In this document: positions 1-12,485 of the stretch, piece by piece
Layout of the letters: every line of letters begins with the position of its first letter
How positions within the stretch are numbered: the first letter of the stretch is position 1
Assembly (NCBI RefSeq): GCF_030272615.1
Contig: NC_081405.1
Coordinates: forward strand, 468,584,008 to 468,648,007
DNA from: Cryptomeria japonica
Lineage: Eukaryota; Streptophyta; Pinopsida; Cupressales; Cupressaceae
Reading direction: 5' to 3'
DNA: 64,000 nucleotides
The notes under the pieces: generated by a model
Database searches by the model: none
The model's input: only the letters and a program-made list of their open reading frames with translations
Told to the model about the DNA's origin: nothing
Position numbers and translations under genes: made by a program

Positions 1-362
1 CAATGTTAGAGCCATAAACTAGATATAGACAATGAGAAACAAGGACTAAATGGGAGATAATAACTATTCACTTCCTTGAAATATAAAACAATCCATGTCA
101 TGATTGAGTTTTCATCCACATTCCTTGCATATCATCAAAAATCTTAGCTTTTCCAGGAAATTAATATCATCATTGCTAAGGCATGCTAGTGGCCAAGGCA
201 AGTGTCCTTTTCCAGCAAAACTATCCATCGATGGCCTTATAAAGGATGAACAAATCAGTCTCACTTGCCAAGAAATCACCTTGGCATGAGGTATCATCAT
301 TTCTCGATCATTAATAAGGTTTTATGCCTGCAATCATTTCAGCATATAGATGTTTTCACTAT

Positions 363-929
363 CTATTTATGATTGATATGTTTATATGTGGGATTCATGT
401 TGCTTCTATAGATTCCACATGGGATTACTTCATCCATCATGTCCATCTTGGCCAAATCAACTGCCTTGCCATTGCCTTCTTGGTATACATGAGTCAATCT
501 AAAATTTATGAAGGTATAAATTAAGTCATGAATTGGCTTTAACAACTGGTCCATTTTCCAATTGGGTGTAGCATTTTTCCTTATAACATTAATGGTTATA
601 AGAAAATCTTCTTTGAGGTGAAGATTTCTCACATTTAGTTCCTTTGCTAGTTGTGGTCCCAGGAGAGTGGCCCTAAATTTTGGAAGGTTGTTTGTGGTAT
701 CACTGAGAAATACTAATATTTTTGCAAGAATGTTTCCATTGTAGTCTTGAGCAATGCAAAAAGCCCCACTGAGTCTTAGGTTTCCCTTTGACGCCCCATC
801 GAAATTAATCTTGACCCACCCATCTTCTGGGGCACACCAGTTAACATTCTCCCAAGAGTTACTAGGAAGATCAATCTTCCTTGCCCCATTAATAGGGGGA
901 ACTTGGAAGCCATCAAAAGCCTTTCTCAT
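363..929 (-). pseudogene. LINE RNase H domain (C-terminal ORF2)
   Basis: An open stretch of 188 codons with the plant LINE RNase H signature: WVKINFDGASKGN near residue 37, where the Asp is the first catalytic acid, then a region resembling the LGPQLAKELNVRNLHL helix and a terminal HVYQEGNGKAVDLAK segment matching the usual H.xREgN..AD.LA ending. In LINEs this domain removes template RNA. The expected E and D in the middle are altered (the helix usually contains AE and a later D.DS), so catalytic competence is doubtful. It forms the 3' end of the element. Confidence 0.85.
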
Positions 930-999
930 GTCCTCATCCCAATTTGTGAAGATACTCCCTCACAATGGTCTATTATGAGCAATATTGTTAACAATTTGA

Positions 1000-1750
1000 A
1001 TCACTTTGGTCTCAACTTTCCTAATAAAATTCTCTCTTAGCATAGATTGATGTTGAAATACTCTTTGATTGCATTCCTTCCACAATTCCCAAATTATTGT
1101 GAAGGGATGAATTTTCCATAGACTATCAAAAAGTCCTTTCCTAGCCTTGATGGGTCACATGCCAAACCAAACATCAATTTCTTGCGATAGCGGGCATTGA
1201 ATATTCATTTTTGTCATGAAATATTTCTAGAAAGTCTCAACATATGGGCAAGTCAATACAAGGTGGTCAGTCATCTCCTATTTTTCTTTGCACAAGTTGC
1301 ATCTCCCAAGGCCATGGGTTCCTAGTTTTCTAATTTTGTCTTGAGTTAGAATTCTTTTTTGAATCGCCATCTATGCAAATACCAGCCTTTGATAGACAAA
1401 ATTTGCCCCATAACAATTTGGTTGGATAATTTTGTTTAGCCCACGTTGCCTCTTTCACCTTATACCCAATGTTTACCTTGTATTCCCCAGAGGTCAAGAA
1501 ACTCAATTTTATAACATATGCCTCAAAGGAGGGAGCAAAAAATCTTTTGTTTAGTATTTTTTCTAGAGCATCTTTTTGTTCATGCACAACATTCATGTTT
1601 CCCATTGATCACCACTTCCAATATGAGCTTCTATTTTCCACTCCCCCCATAGTTGTTAACTCTGTTTCCCCAAACTCAAATGGTCTCCAACCTTATTTCT
1701 TCCATATTTGGTTGAGTATCTATGGGTTCATGTCCTTTCCAAGAGTTTGA
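1000..1750 (-). pseudogene. LINE zinc-binding RT-associated region (zf-RVT), broken
   Basis: Minus-strand translation gives a segment of the form SGEYKVNIGYKVKEATW followed by WGKFCLSKAGI, which matches the linker and start of the zf-RVT domain of plant LINE ORF2 (usual form iW....P.K...F.W.a...ilT.d.L). The Cys/His part lies about 1000-1330 in shifted frames. It sits between RT and RNase H as expected. Several stops and frameshifts are present. Confidence 0.7.
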
Positions 1751-1879
1751 CTAGAATGATGCACTATTTACATTTTTAATCTCTCAAGTGATATGTTTTG
1801 TGATAATATCTCTGCAATCAAGAATATAGTTCCATATCACTGAATCCCTTGTCGAATTCCTTGAGGTGAAAATTCAAAT

Positions 1880-3390
1880 AGGATAATTGATGAAGAGCCC
1901 TCCTTGTTACTTCTCAAACACCTCAATGTAAGACATTGACCCCCCAAACCAAGAATGGTATCCTCTCAAGACAAGGCTCTACAACATTAGGTAGAACTTC
2001 ACACAATCCTCAAGACCCATACCTACTCAGAAGGCTTGCAACAACACACTCCTTGATGCATTCAAGGGATACAAATCATTTGTGTACCATTTTTGGGTCA
2101 TACAAGACTACTCAAGGTCAGACAAAGCACCGGTTGTAAGATTTCATGCTCATTCCTTTGTAAACTCACTCAATTAGGCCTAGTGGCTTGTAGCCCTATT
2201 TAGTGGGTAATTGGGACTTAATTCTAGATTCTTCCAAACAAATAGGCAAGAAAATAATGGATTCAGACACCCTTTTGGAAGTTACACAAATCCCCAAAAG
2301 GAAGGATCAAGGTCTGCAAAATAAGGGTCTAAGCCGGTAGGATATTGACTATCCTAAAGGACTAATTAGGCCTCTTTTGTGAAGCAACTATGCTTAGATG
2401 AGTGAACCAGTTAACTAAAACCCCTTGGGAATATGTGAGACCATAAATAATGAGGGATTCAAGGGTTACACGCCTGGAATCATCACCATTTGCACACAAG
2501 GGTGATCTATTTGATCAAGGTCTAGGTAGCCACATAGAGATGTCTACCTAAGATCGCCCCAAACACACTTCTTCCTTTCTTTCCCTACAAAATCCTCTTA
2601 GAATCCTAGAATAAAATGACCATACTTGTCCTCCACCAAATCCCATGAGTCTCAGACTAGGGAAGTACAAGATATGGCCATGGAAGGATGAAAACCTAAG
2701 GTAAACCCTGATTTTTCGGGTACCTACAACAAAACTTGAATATCTGGAGCACTATATACAATCCAGGTTTCAAACCAAAGCCAAAACAAAGTTAACTCAC
2801 CCCTTCAACTTATTCACAACATTTGGAATGGGTACCAATCTGTACAGAACTGTACCATGGGTAAAAACTCTAGAAATGCAGGAAAACTCTGAATTTTTAT
2901 TGATTTGTTGGCATCAAACTCTCCTCCGTACAACTAATCCTTTGGAATTCGATCCACAAGGTTCAAATAATTCTCTACAAATTCTCTCAACTGAAATCCA
3001 AGAGGTTATATCCATTGGGAAAATTTGAAATATAAAAAATACAAAAAGTGCATAAAAGTTGCTCATGACAACTTTTGACAACTTTTGCAAAAGTTGTCAA
3101 AATGTCATCTTTTGCCTCCTAAGCCTTGGGTCTAGTTCACACCCTCCTAAAAAATCTTAAAACACATGAAATTAATACATTTTATCCCCTATTGTCCAAA
3201 AGTCCTAATTGGCTCATAGAAATGCCAAAATAGGAGTTTGGCTCACAATATGGGGTTCTTTATTAGAAACATACAATGCATGATTGAAGACCTATACAAA
3301 ACAACCTAAAGACATGTTTAATTCCTTAGCCACCCTTATAAGAGTCTATCTTATCACCATGAAGGGTTTGATGGGGTGCTCCTACACCAC
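1880..3390. other. Non-coding segment interrupting the LINE
   Basis: LINE coding similarity stops near 1750-1880 and resumes at about 3390, so this 1.5 kb is foreign to the LINE. It has no coding similarity I recognise. It contains a perfect 30-bp palindrome at 3073-3102. It may be an LTR or other non-coding insertion, but I could not find matching ends or a target duplication. Confidence 0.45.
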
Positions 3391-4620
3391 TCATCCATGC
3401 CCAAGTATTTCCTTTTAAGCATTTGCACCCATTTTTGATCTCCTTTGGTGTATAGATTCCATAAAAGTTTGTCCCCCATAGCTAGATTCATCATGCTTAG
3501 CTATTTGATTGCGGTCCTACCAGTTTCTTGCAGCTTAAAAATCTTGGCCCCCAAGATGAGGGACATCTTTTTATGTTCATTCATCCCACTCTAGAATAAA
3601 ATTCTCATAATTCGAATTTAAAATATCCTCGAGTGCTTTAGGAATATGCATGCAGGACATAGAGTAAACTAGGATGACTAATAACATTACTTTCAACATC
3701 AAGATTCTTCCTACCAATGTAAGTCATCTCTTTCCATACTTCCATCCTATTTTTGTATCAATCAATTAAATTTTCCCAATAGGTTTTTTTGTTGATCCCA
3801 ATGAATAATGACATTCCTATAAGCTTTCCTAGGAAGTTTTCCACTTTTAGGTCGAGTATTCTTGTAATGTCAATTTGTGGACCTGGTTGTGTGTTTAGGA
3901 AGAAGACATTTGATTTTTCCAATTGATGGATTGGCCTAATGTCTTGCAATATTTTTTTAGTACAAACTGGATGATTCTTGCTTCTGATTTGCAAGCAATG
4001 CCAAATAGCATGGTATCATCAGCAAACTGTTGATTTGTTGATGGAGTTATACCTATGATGACTTTCTTTCCTCTCCAGTTTCCCTCCTCTTTAAGATGGC
4101 CAATTCTACTACCTGAAGCCTCTACCATGATTATAAAGAGGAAAGGTGATAAAGGATTGTGGTTTCTAATACCTTTTGTTAAGGAAAAAAAATCATGTGA
4201 GGTTCCATTCATTAATACTATTTTTTTTTTAGTGTTGATACAATTTCCAACTCAATCAATCCACCTACGAGTGAATCCAAACTTTCCTAGGACATCTACT
4301 AGACAATGCTTCTTGACTAGATGATATGTATCTAGTATATCCAACTGTATTATCATGCTTGTTGTTCTTATTTTTCTTACTAAATGAATTGGATCATGAG
4401 TGATAATGCTTCTTTCCACAATAGACCATTTGGGTGAGAATCTTCTTTGTTCTTATGAGATAATGCTCCTGAGAACACATTCAAGTCTATTAGAAATAGT
4501 TTTTGTGATAATTTTATAAATATGTTGCATAGAGAAATTAGTCTGAATTCATTCATGATTTGACCCTCCTTTTTCTTGGCGATCAATGCAAGGAAGGTAT
4601 GATTTAGTGATCCAAGCATA
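3390..4620 (-). pseudogene. LINE reverse transcriptase, fragmented
   Basis: The RT is spread over three frames. 4619-4380 holds the finger region (FLALIAKKKEGQIMNEFRLI, matching the usual LIPKK.....f.PISL). 4212-3895 holds the palm with NPLSPFLFIIMVEA and the catalytic FADDTMLF, in which both Asp are kept. 3994-3758 holds the thumb side (SGIN-like FIGINKKTYWENLID). 3750-3390 matches the later connection region (WNLYTKGDQKW near 3440). In LINEs this enzyme performs target-primed reverse transcription. Frameshifts separate the blocks. Confidence 0.85.
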
Positions 4621-4639
4621 GTGGCTTTCTTTCTGGATT

Positions 4640-5330
4640 CCTAAACTACTTTGACCACATCCTCATTTCCAATGTCCCAAAAGTGTTGAAATAAATTGGT
4701 TCAAAATCCATTTGGACTAGGGGCCTTGTCAAGGTTGAGTTGACATGTAGCTTTTCTAACTTCTTCCTTAGTGATATCTTTGTTGACTTTCTCTAATGAC
4801 TACGTCATAGTCCCATCTTCTCTCTTTATTTCCACTATTATTTTCTTGTTTCTATTGGCCAACGTTGTTCTATGGAATAATTTGGTATTTCTGTCACCCT
4901 CTTTAAGTCACATTTCTCTTTATTTTCATTGCCAATAACACTCCTCCCCGGTCAAAAATTCTGACAATTCTTGTTTTAATTGGTTTCTATTTTTTAGTCA
5001 TCCATTCTCATCCCCTTGTCAATTACATATTCTTTTAAAGATTCTGGGTCTTTCTCCACTCCGCCTTTCTCTTCAATTTTTTTTGGAAGTGCTCCCTATT
5101 CCAGACCTTGAGTTTATGTTTAAGGTGGCTTAGCCATTTGTGAAGCTGGTATAACTTGGAGTGGCTTCTACTATTGACTTCATTCCACCATCCTTTGATC
5201 AATTCATATAGAATTGGATCTCTAAACCACATATTCTTGGATTTGAATGGACTACTAGCAAGGGGATCTTTAGGTTTGATAATTAGCTATGCTAGAAAAT
5301 TATTGGACCTAGTATAGGGTAGAATGGAGA
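4640..5330 (-). pseudogene. LINE endonuclease-RT linker
   Basis: A segment with MWFRDPILYELIKGWW followed by YQLHKWLSHLKHKLKVWN (5232-5035) matches the conserved linker that follows the apurinic-type endonuclease in plant LINE ORF2 (usual form f.fe.mW..dp.f...i..WW then l..kLk.lk..lk.WN). Upstream, about 5330-5240, the frame continues with a PF.SKN stretch typical of the endonuclease end. The endonuclease core itself is missing or too decayed to read. Confidence 0.75.
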
Positions 5331-5339
5331 CTTCCTATG

Positions 5340-6390
5340 TGTTTGGTTAACTATTTGTTGGGTGAAAATTTTATAAACTTGAGGGAGGTTACAAAATGTA
5401 TATTTTCATCGTAGTGTGTGAGACAATACCTCTCAGAAGGTAAGGTATAATCTATCCTATTTATAAGGGAAGGCTCTACCTCTCTACTACAATCTATATC
5501 TACTATTAATATACTTGCTAACTTTACACTATTTCTAGTATGAAACAATAAATTAGTGCTCTCTTTTTTTTAAAAACAAGTATTTCTCTTATTCTCTATT
5601 TAGAATGGAGCAACAAAACAATCCTAACTTGTAGTAATTTTAAAAATCTACACTAAATGGAAGCAAAGTGTCCATGAAAGTTAAAAGTCTTCCACTACTT
5701 CCTTTTCTGAAAAATGACTCAAGGGATGAGCCATTTTTGTATACAAAAGAGCTCAAAGTCTCCTTCAAACACTCAAGTCCTATCAACCACCATATCTCGA
5801 ATATTGATATATTGTAAGCACAAAGTCTCCCAAATACATCACAAAGCTTTCTACTCTAAGAACAAAATTCAACAAAGCGCAAAGACTTCACCTTATTATC
5901 TTACTTAATACAAATTTTTTCAAAATCATAACACAAAGTTTATAATATTTTACTTTACCTCTTTCAACTCAAATACTTTTCACAAAGAAAGAGTTAATAT
6001 AAAAGAAAGTAGACAAGAATGACATAAGAACATTCCCTCACACAATAAAGTAGTTCCAAGACAAAGATTGGATGCAACTTCTTTTCTTCTTTTATTAAAA
6101 TTCTTGAATACACTACGAGCTTAAACTCTTAGATAACTTTTCAATTCTACAGAGTTTTGATGTATTAGCCAAAAGATGGAAAAACGGCCCTTATTACAAT
6201 AAGATCCCTCATATATATAGAAGAGAGATTATGCACAAACATAGGGAAAGTTACAACTAATTATGACTAAGTCAAAAGTAGAGACCTATTTGACTTAGGA
6301 CTCATGTAGTCCTACATGTGTACTAGTGCATACATGAAATGACACTTAAGGTGTTGATTGGAATTACAAAATGCAACTGGAAAAGCATAA
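5340..6390. other. No recognisable gene
   Basis: About 1 kb between the LINE 5' remnant and the unknown coding relic on the minus strand. It is AT-rich with only short chance ORFs. A TGTTGGGTG string at about 5355 could be an LTR terminus read on the minus strand, but I found no partner copy in the window. Confidence 0.5.
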
Positions 6391-6399
6391 AATAATCCA

Positions 6400-9300
6400 T
6401 GTCTTTATCTTCATGTTGATCTCGTTCTTGGAATTATTCAAGCTTTTGTAGAGCAATTTTCATCTGAGCTTCATTGGTTCCCTGAGTATGACTAGTGATG
6501 ACCTTGACCCATGTAAGAGAATCTTCTAAATCGACACAAGATTTCTTATGCTTCTTCAAGAGAGAATCCAAATCTAGAATGAACTAAAGATCAACCAACT
6601 TATCAATAGATGAAAAAGAGAAGTCCTCTCTCTCAATTTCAGTGGTTAGCAACAAACTAAATTCTTTGATGATTTCATCAACATCAAGAACTCTGTTGTT
6701 TTCATCTAAGAGAGTATAGGGAATTTTTGATACTATGTCAACAATCTCTTTCTTTTTATCCATACATTCTTTCTAAGCCTTTCTTAGGTCTTTGATTAGC
6801 CACTCCAGAGTATTTATTTGATGCTCTAATGCTTCCCGTTGTTCAACATATATATCTTGAGAAGGAATAACACCATTTTCCACAAGAATATTTGAGTCAA
6901 AATCTTCAAGTTTCAACCATGCATCAAAGTCCTCCTTTATTTACAATTCTTGAGAAAAGAGTTCTATAGTGATATCCACCTAAGTCTTCATAGTATCAAG
7001 ATTTTTTTATGGTGGTAGCTAAGATTAGGAGTCATGTTCCTTGACTAAGAATTCTATCCATCCATTCACCCACTGCTCTGCTCCATAAAGCTACTTGCTC
7101 GACTCTCTTCATAACCCATTCATCCAATGATGAAATCATTGGTTCAATTGCTTCAGAGGACTTGGTCACTTTGATTAGATTAGTAGTGAGTATTTCAATC
7201 CATGATTTAAGTTTATCTTTATTGATTTTTTCCTCATCATATCTATCAATGTGAACATCTAAAGCTATTTTAATATCTCCTTTGACAGAGTCATGAGTTT
7301 GTTTGCCAAATCAACCTCGCTAATAGTATAATTTGAATCTTGAATTTGAGCAATGTCCTTATCACTAGGAGGAATGAAAATCTTTGCATATTTTCTCTTA
7401 GATTTATCTACCTTTAATGGTAGTTTTAGGCTTGGTGGAGATGAGGTGACTGAAGTGGAAATCATATGGAGAAACAACTTGTTTATTACTCTTAGAAGCA
7501 TGGGAAAATGACCATGGTGGTAAGGAAGAACCATCATCAATATTTATGACTAAAGTTTGAGAGGGATCTATTTATTCTTGGGAAGTAGTAGCCACCATAG
7601 GTGAAGTTGTAGTAACAATTATGGGAGGATTTGGAAGAGAAGACTCATTAGGTTTGGGACCAGTCTCTGTCATGAATTTATCAAAATCATCCAATATAGT
7701 GGATGACACTTCAGGTAAATTTGCAAAGATAGATACAACATTCTCAATATTATCATGTGAGGTATCTAATGTAGAGCCACTAGAACTAGTGGAAGAAACA
7801 TGAACAATTATAATAGGAGTGACACAAGTGACAGTAATCCAAAATATTCCAATTCAATGGTAGAAACAAGAGCATGAACCATGGTGGAATAAGAAAGAGA
7901 TACTTGGGGTAAAGACTCATGGGACTTATCTGATTGAGAAGTCTTGTAAGATTGTGGTAATCTCTCTTCATCATACTCATTATAATGCTTTTCATTATCA
8001 TCCTCATCACCTTTCAGTTGATCTACATCAATAGGCTCTAGATCAGGATGTTCATCATTCAAATTCTCATCTTGAACTTCAGACTCTTTTGTCTCCTGAA
8101 TATTTGAAACATATGGTTCTCCTTAAGCTTTTCCTTTGTTAGCTCCAACTGTGAATTTCAACTTTGGAGATTTTTGAAAAGTGGCAAGACCTTGTTAATT
8201 CTTTGTTTTTATCTCTAACCTCTTACCAATAGGTCCAGTTGTATCATCATCAAAACTAGTAGAGAAAGACTTCAATTGAATTCCTTTGCTAGAAATCCAA
8301 ACATTAGTATTCGCAAGAATACTCTGGAATCTATCTTTGATGGAAGTTGAATCTTTCCATAACCATTGAATAAGTGGCAAGGGTGTTGATGAAACCTTCT
8401 TTTCTACATAGGTAAGGTCTATAACATTACCATCCTCTTCAAGATCATCTAGGATATCTGCAAGATCAAATTATTGAATTTGGTCCACTATGAGCTGTCA
8501 GTAATCAAGTTTCCTGATGTTGTTCTTTGTCCTACAGTCAATCCATATATCTTTAATTCAATGTACATGAACATATGCATTTTCTCAATTTGTTCTTCAT
8601 TCCTCTATAATCAAAATCTCTTCTTGCCTTGAAGAATATCATAATTACTCTTCTCATTTCTTCATCCATTTCCCTTGCCTTGAAGATTGAATTAATGGAG
8701 TAATTTCCAATAGTTAATGAGAAATTCAAACCTACCTTTTGTGAACCAGACCATGCCTCATGTATTGCCACCATTTGACGAGCCAATTCCATCAAGAAAA
8801 TTTTATCTAATGGATACATTGGGAGCATAAAAGGTTCACTAGTGAAGCATACCACCCTTAGATAGGTGAAGCTAGAGAATTGTAGGAACATACATCCATA
8901 TTCATTCACTACTTCCCATGCATGATCTGACACTCTTTTGTTGTATAAATCTTTGATATGCATGCACATGTGATAGCCAAAGAATGCATAATTCACCCTT
9001 CAAAAATTATTGAAACTATTCCTCAAAACCAACTAGGAATAGCATTCATATACAACAACTTGCCTTTTGTATCATAATATAGACAAACCTAGGAAATTCC
9101 TCATAGAAGTTGTTGTGTACACTAGATATGATGTAATGTAGAACTTGAGAGTAGTTGGTACCTTAGTGAGCTACTCAAATATGGCATCACTTATTTGCTT
9201 CCCCCAAAATATCTTCTCCTTATTTTTCCTAATGACATGGATGTACTAATACATCCATTCATAATATGTATTTGAAGTAGGAAGCCCTTTCACCCTACTT

Positions 9301-9850
9301 AGGAGAGTAACCAAGTCATTGAATTTTTCAATAAGATCACTTCTAGGAAAGGTTTTTGGCCACCTCGCAATTGTAGGTCTCGAGATATTTAACCAATTTT
9401 CAATCATATTCTTTCTACACTTATCTGAATTCCTACCATAATAAGATTGTGTTGATTGCGTGGTTGTATCATAATACTTCTCAATGTTTGGACACCTGAA
9501 GATAGTGTCAAAGAAATATTCATCAAGTTTGATTAGTTTTTTTCCATTTATATCCTTTATGCTTCTGCTAATAGGATCAAAATGATTTGCAACTGCCATG
9601 ACAAATTCAAGATCCTGAGCAGACATTGGGAATGCTAAGACCAAATGAATACTATTGTTGATAATGGGATCCATCTTATAGTATGAAGGAGGTTGCTGAA
9701 TTTTCTTTAGAAACTCTGCAAGGTCCACATGACCTATTTTTGTGTCCCTTATCTAATCAATATTTGATGATACTGATGAAGGTGGGAAAACCAAATGTGG
9801 ATCTTTCTTCTTGAAATTTATGGTCTTCTTTCTTGGAGATAGTTTTGTCA
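6400..9850 (-). pseudogene. Decayed ORF of an unknown transposon-associated protein family
   Basis: A minus-strand coding relic with recognisable blocks at 9728-9246, 8996-8553, 8380-8195, 8062-7808, 7540-7265 and about 6950-6500 (coiled-coil-like, EALEHQINTLEWLIKDL). The block at 8996-8553 aligns with the LTR-resident ORFs at 22566 and 42954: FTYLRVVCFTSEP with a following ELARQM here, against FTYVRVFGFEGVP and EIVRQM there. The 9728-9246 block also aligns (KLIKLDEYFFDTIF here, IRISLATIQEVFDL there). Function is unknown. The first Met is likely near 9850 (MTKLSPRKK). It has many stops, and a palindrome array lies upstream. Confidence 0.6.
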
Positions 9851-10008
9851 TCTGGGCAAGAATGATAGTGTAGCATAGATAAATTATCATTACTTGAGAA
9901 GAGAAATCATCAACCATATTTGATCATTTCAATTGAACATGATCATGCAGGTGTTGCATTTGGTAACATTAGGGTTACAAAAAACCTCATTTCATCATGG
10001 TAGAACAA

Positions 10009-10305
10009 GTGTAAATCGGGCCTATGAACCCTATTTACATGTGTGTATAATTAGTGTAATTTGAGTTCATAGGTCCGAATTACACTTATGGCTATGTGTG
10101 GTTCAAAGGTTTAATTTAGACCTATGAACTCAAATTGTATCTAGGGAAAAACTTGTAATAGGTGTAGGTCGGATCCATAGGTCCAAATTACACTTATAAA
10201 GTGCATAAGGTAAAACTGGTGTAGGTCAGACTTATGAGTCTTCCATACACTAAGAAGGGAATGATAAAACAAAGTGTAAGGCAGACCTAGAGGCTTGACA
10301 TACAC
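10009..10305. repeat. Array of 32-bp imperfect palindromes
   Basis: Five units of exactly 32 bp, each opening with GTGTA and closing with TACAC or TACAT, lie at 10009-10040, 10054-10085, 10162-10193, 10219-10250 and 10274-10305. A degenerate sixth at about 10108-10139 is in the opposite orientation. The cores resemble TCGGACCTATGARYC, and each unit is close to its own reverse complement. Spacers are irregular (13-76 bp). The array lies upstream of the minus-strand relic at 6400-9850 and ends just before a copia LTR. Confidence 0.75.
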
Positions 10306-10312
10306 TAAGGAG

Positions 10313-11516
10313 TGTTAGAATAACCAATGGACAATTGAGAGGGGGGGGGGTGAATCAGTTCTCAACAATTATGAAACTTTAAGCACAAAAACCTTTTACT
10401 AGAATAGCAGATATATCAATTAAGCACAACCATAAATCATAAACCAAATACCATGCATTGAAAACATATAACACCAAGATTTGTAAGTGGAAAACCCGGT
10501 AAAGGGAAAAACCATGGTGGGAAACCCTACCCATAGTCAGATGATACTTCTATAGAAAGTATGTGATTACAATAAAGAGGCCTACACATGCAGGAAGGCA
10601 CACTACCTAGAGCATACTGCTCATCACAAAAGAGCCTTACTGACTACAAAAATATTCGGACTACAATCTAGAAGGAAGAGTGAACTGCAAGAATAGCATC
10701 TCCTATGCTTGACTACAGTTCTAGTTAAGCTCAATACTAGAGGTCTTAAACCTCTTACTCAAACCCAATTTGATCACCTATGATTGACCAAAACCTCTAC
10801 ATATGATTAAAACTTTATTTGTACATAGATAATCCCATAACCCATGATCTACAAAGAGATCTTACATCATATTTATACATACTTGGGACCTGAACAATTA
10901 GGTCGGCCACCCAAAAGATAGTACAATAAATCCATTACATAAACCCACAAACCAATGACAACCCAAGTCAGCCTAAGACTGAAACAACATTAACTAAACA
11001 ATAAATCCAATCGGTAACGCATCAGGAGCATCCACCAACACGTTACATAAACCGGTCCATAACCTAGGAGAATAACACAAAATAGCACCAAACCTAAAAT
11101 AGGTCACCATAAGCCAAATGCAACACCACTGATCAACTAGAATACGAACATGATAACCATCAACATCTTGAGAACCTTCTAGAAGCCGCACCAACACTAC
11201 TTATTGAATCCATCAAAATATCTTCAACAAATATCTATCGATAAAACCCTTATCGGTAACCAAAAGGCTTACTAGAACATATGATAGCTTCCAGATCACC
11301 AAATCCTGAATTAACGGAATGCAATACGCACATGAATGATCGAACCAAACCAATTCCACCAAACTGAACATACCAGAGAATACTGGAGATGATTTCCAGA
11401 TCAACATCACAATCCAACCACTCTTCCAGAACCCGATAGACAACCAAACAATCTAGTGTTGACATCAATGACAAAAATCAATCCAACACATAATCAATTC
11501 CTCCAAATTGCCAATA
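10313..11516 (-). repeat. copia-1 3' LTR
   Basis: Begins TGTTAGAATAACC on the plus strand and ends CCAATA, a mutated form of the CCAACA seen at 17339. Near its plus-strand start is a long G run inside a GAGAGGG...GTGAATCAG block shared by all LTRs of this family. It aligns along its length with 16130-17339 and 18182-19289. Confidence 0.9.
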
Positions 11517-11868
11517 ATATCCCCCTTTAGCATTGATGGCAACGCTAGATGTGAAAAACATCCAAATGCCAAGAAATGCCAAACAAGTCTCCCCCAATGG
11601 AAGACACCCAAAAAATGATATATCAATTAAGTTCTAAACCAATTAATCCATAGACCAAGCTCCCCCTATGACTGATATCTCTGTTTTTCACATATATATC
11701 TCTCCCCTTTGACATCAATGCTAGAAATTTGACAAAAACATCAAAGAGAAACCATAGATCCTTTGAACCACGCAACTGACTACTCCCCCGGAGTAGTAGC
11801 ACCAACTCATGAATCTGGAATGAATGATAGTTCTGATAATGCATACCGGATTGATACCAATCAACATC
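11517..11868 (-). other. copia-1 polypurine tract and 3' untranslated region
   Basis: Just inside the 3' LTR the minus strand reads AAAGGGGGATAT (plus strand about 11518-11528), the expected purine-rich primer for plus-strand DNA synthesis. The rest up to the RNase H stop near 11869 is non-coding, with further pyrimidine-rich blocks such as GCTCCCCCTATG at 11650. Confidence 0.7.
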
Positions 11869-12480
11869 ACTTAAGTCTCTACTAGAGGGGAAGAGACCCC
11901 CAATTTGTCTCTAAAGTACTCAAATGATTCCTTGGGCAAAGGTTTAGTGAAGATATCTGCAATTTTCTCTTTAATGTTCTCATAAACCAATCTAACTTCA
12001 TTTGCTTCTACCTTTTCCTTCAAAAAGTTATACTTGATTGATATGTGCTCTATCTTTGAATTAAATACCAGATTCTTTGATATGTCAATAGGAGCAGAGT
12101 TATCACAATGAATAACTACTAGTTCATCACAAACTACCCTTATATCTTTCAACATTTGCTTCATCCATAGAACTTGTGTACAACTAGTAGCAACATCAAC
12201 ATACTCAACTTTAATAGTAGATAAAGAAATACATGACTGTTTCTTACTGATCCATGAAACAAGTTTCTTTCCAAGAAAGAAAGCTCCACTGGATGTGCTT
12301 TTCCAGTCATCTATATCTCCAGCCCAATCTGCATCTGTATATGAACATAGTGTAAAGTCATCATCTTTAGGATACCACAAACCATATTCAGTTGTTCCTT
12401 GTAAACATCTGAAAAATCCTTTTCACTCCACTCTCATGATTCTCTCTTGGATCACTCTAATATCTTGATACAATACAAAC
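11869..12480 (-). pseudogene. copia-1 RNase H
   Basis: A 169-codon open block ending the polyprotein. It has the copia RNase H features YTDADWAGD (first catalytic Asp), KSTSSGAFFLG, SWISKKQSCISLST with VEYVDVAT in place of the usual AEY.A, and DNSAPIDISKN near the C-terminus, then KIADIFTKPL. The Glu of the AEY motif survives in VEY. It degrades template RNA during reverse transcription. It lies directly before the 3' UTR, as expected. Confidence 0.9.
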
Positions 12481-12485
12481 TGCAT

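Larger units (their letters stand above)
1..5330 (-). mobile_element. Degenerate non-LTR retrotransposon (plant LINE)
   Basis: Read on the minus strand, LINE domains follow in order: endonuclease-RT linker (about 5330-4640), reverse transcriptase (4620-3390), zinc-binding RT-associated domain (1750-1000) and a C-terminal RNase H (929-363). The order matches plant L1-type ORF2. Every domain is broken by stops or frameshifts, so this is an old non-autonomous relic. A non-coding stretch (about 1880-3390) separates RT from the zinc-binding domain and is probably a later insertion. No poly(A) tail is visible at the low-coordinate end, and the endonuclease core is not recognisable above 5330. Confidence 0.85.

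Noticed and set aside
10009..10305. CRISPR-like array
   Set aside because: Plant DNA, irregular 13-76 bp spacing, strongly palindromic units and no cas genes.
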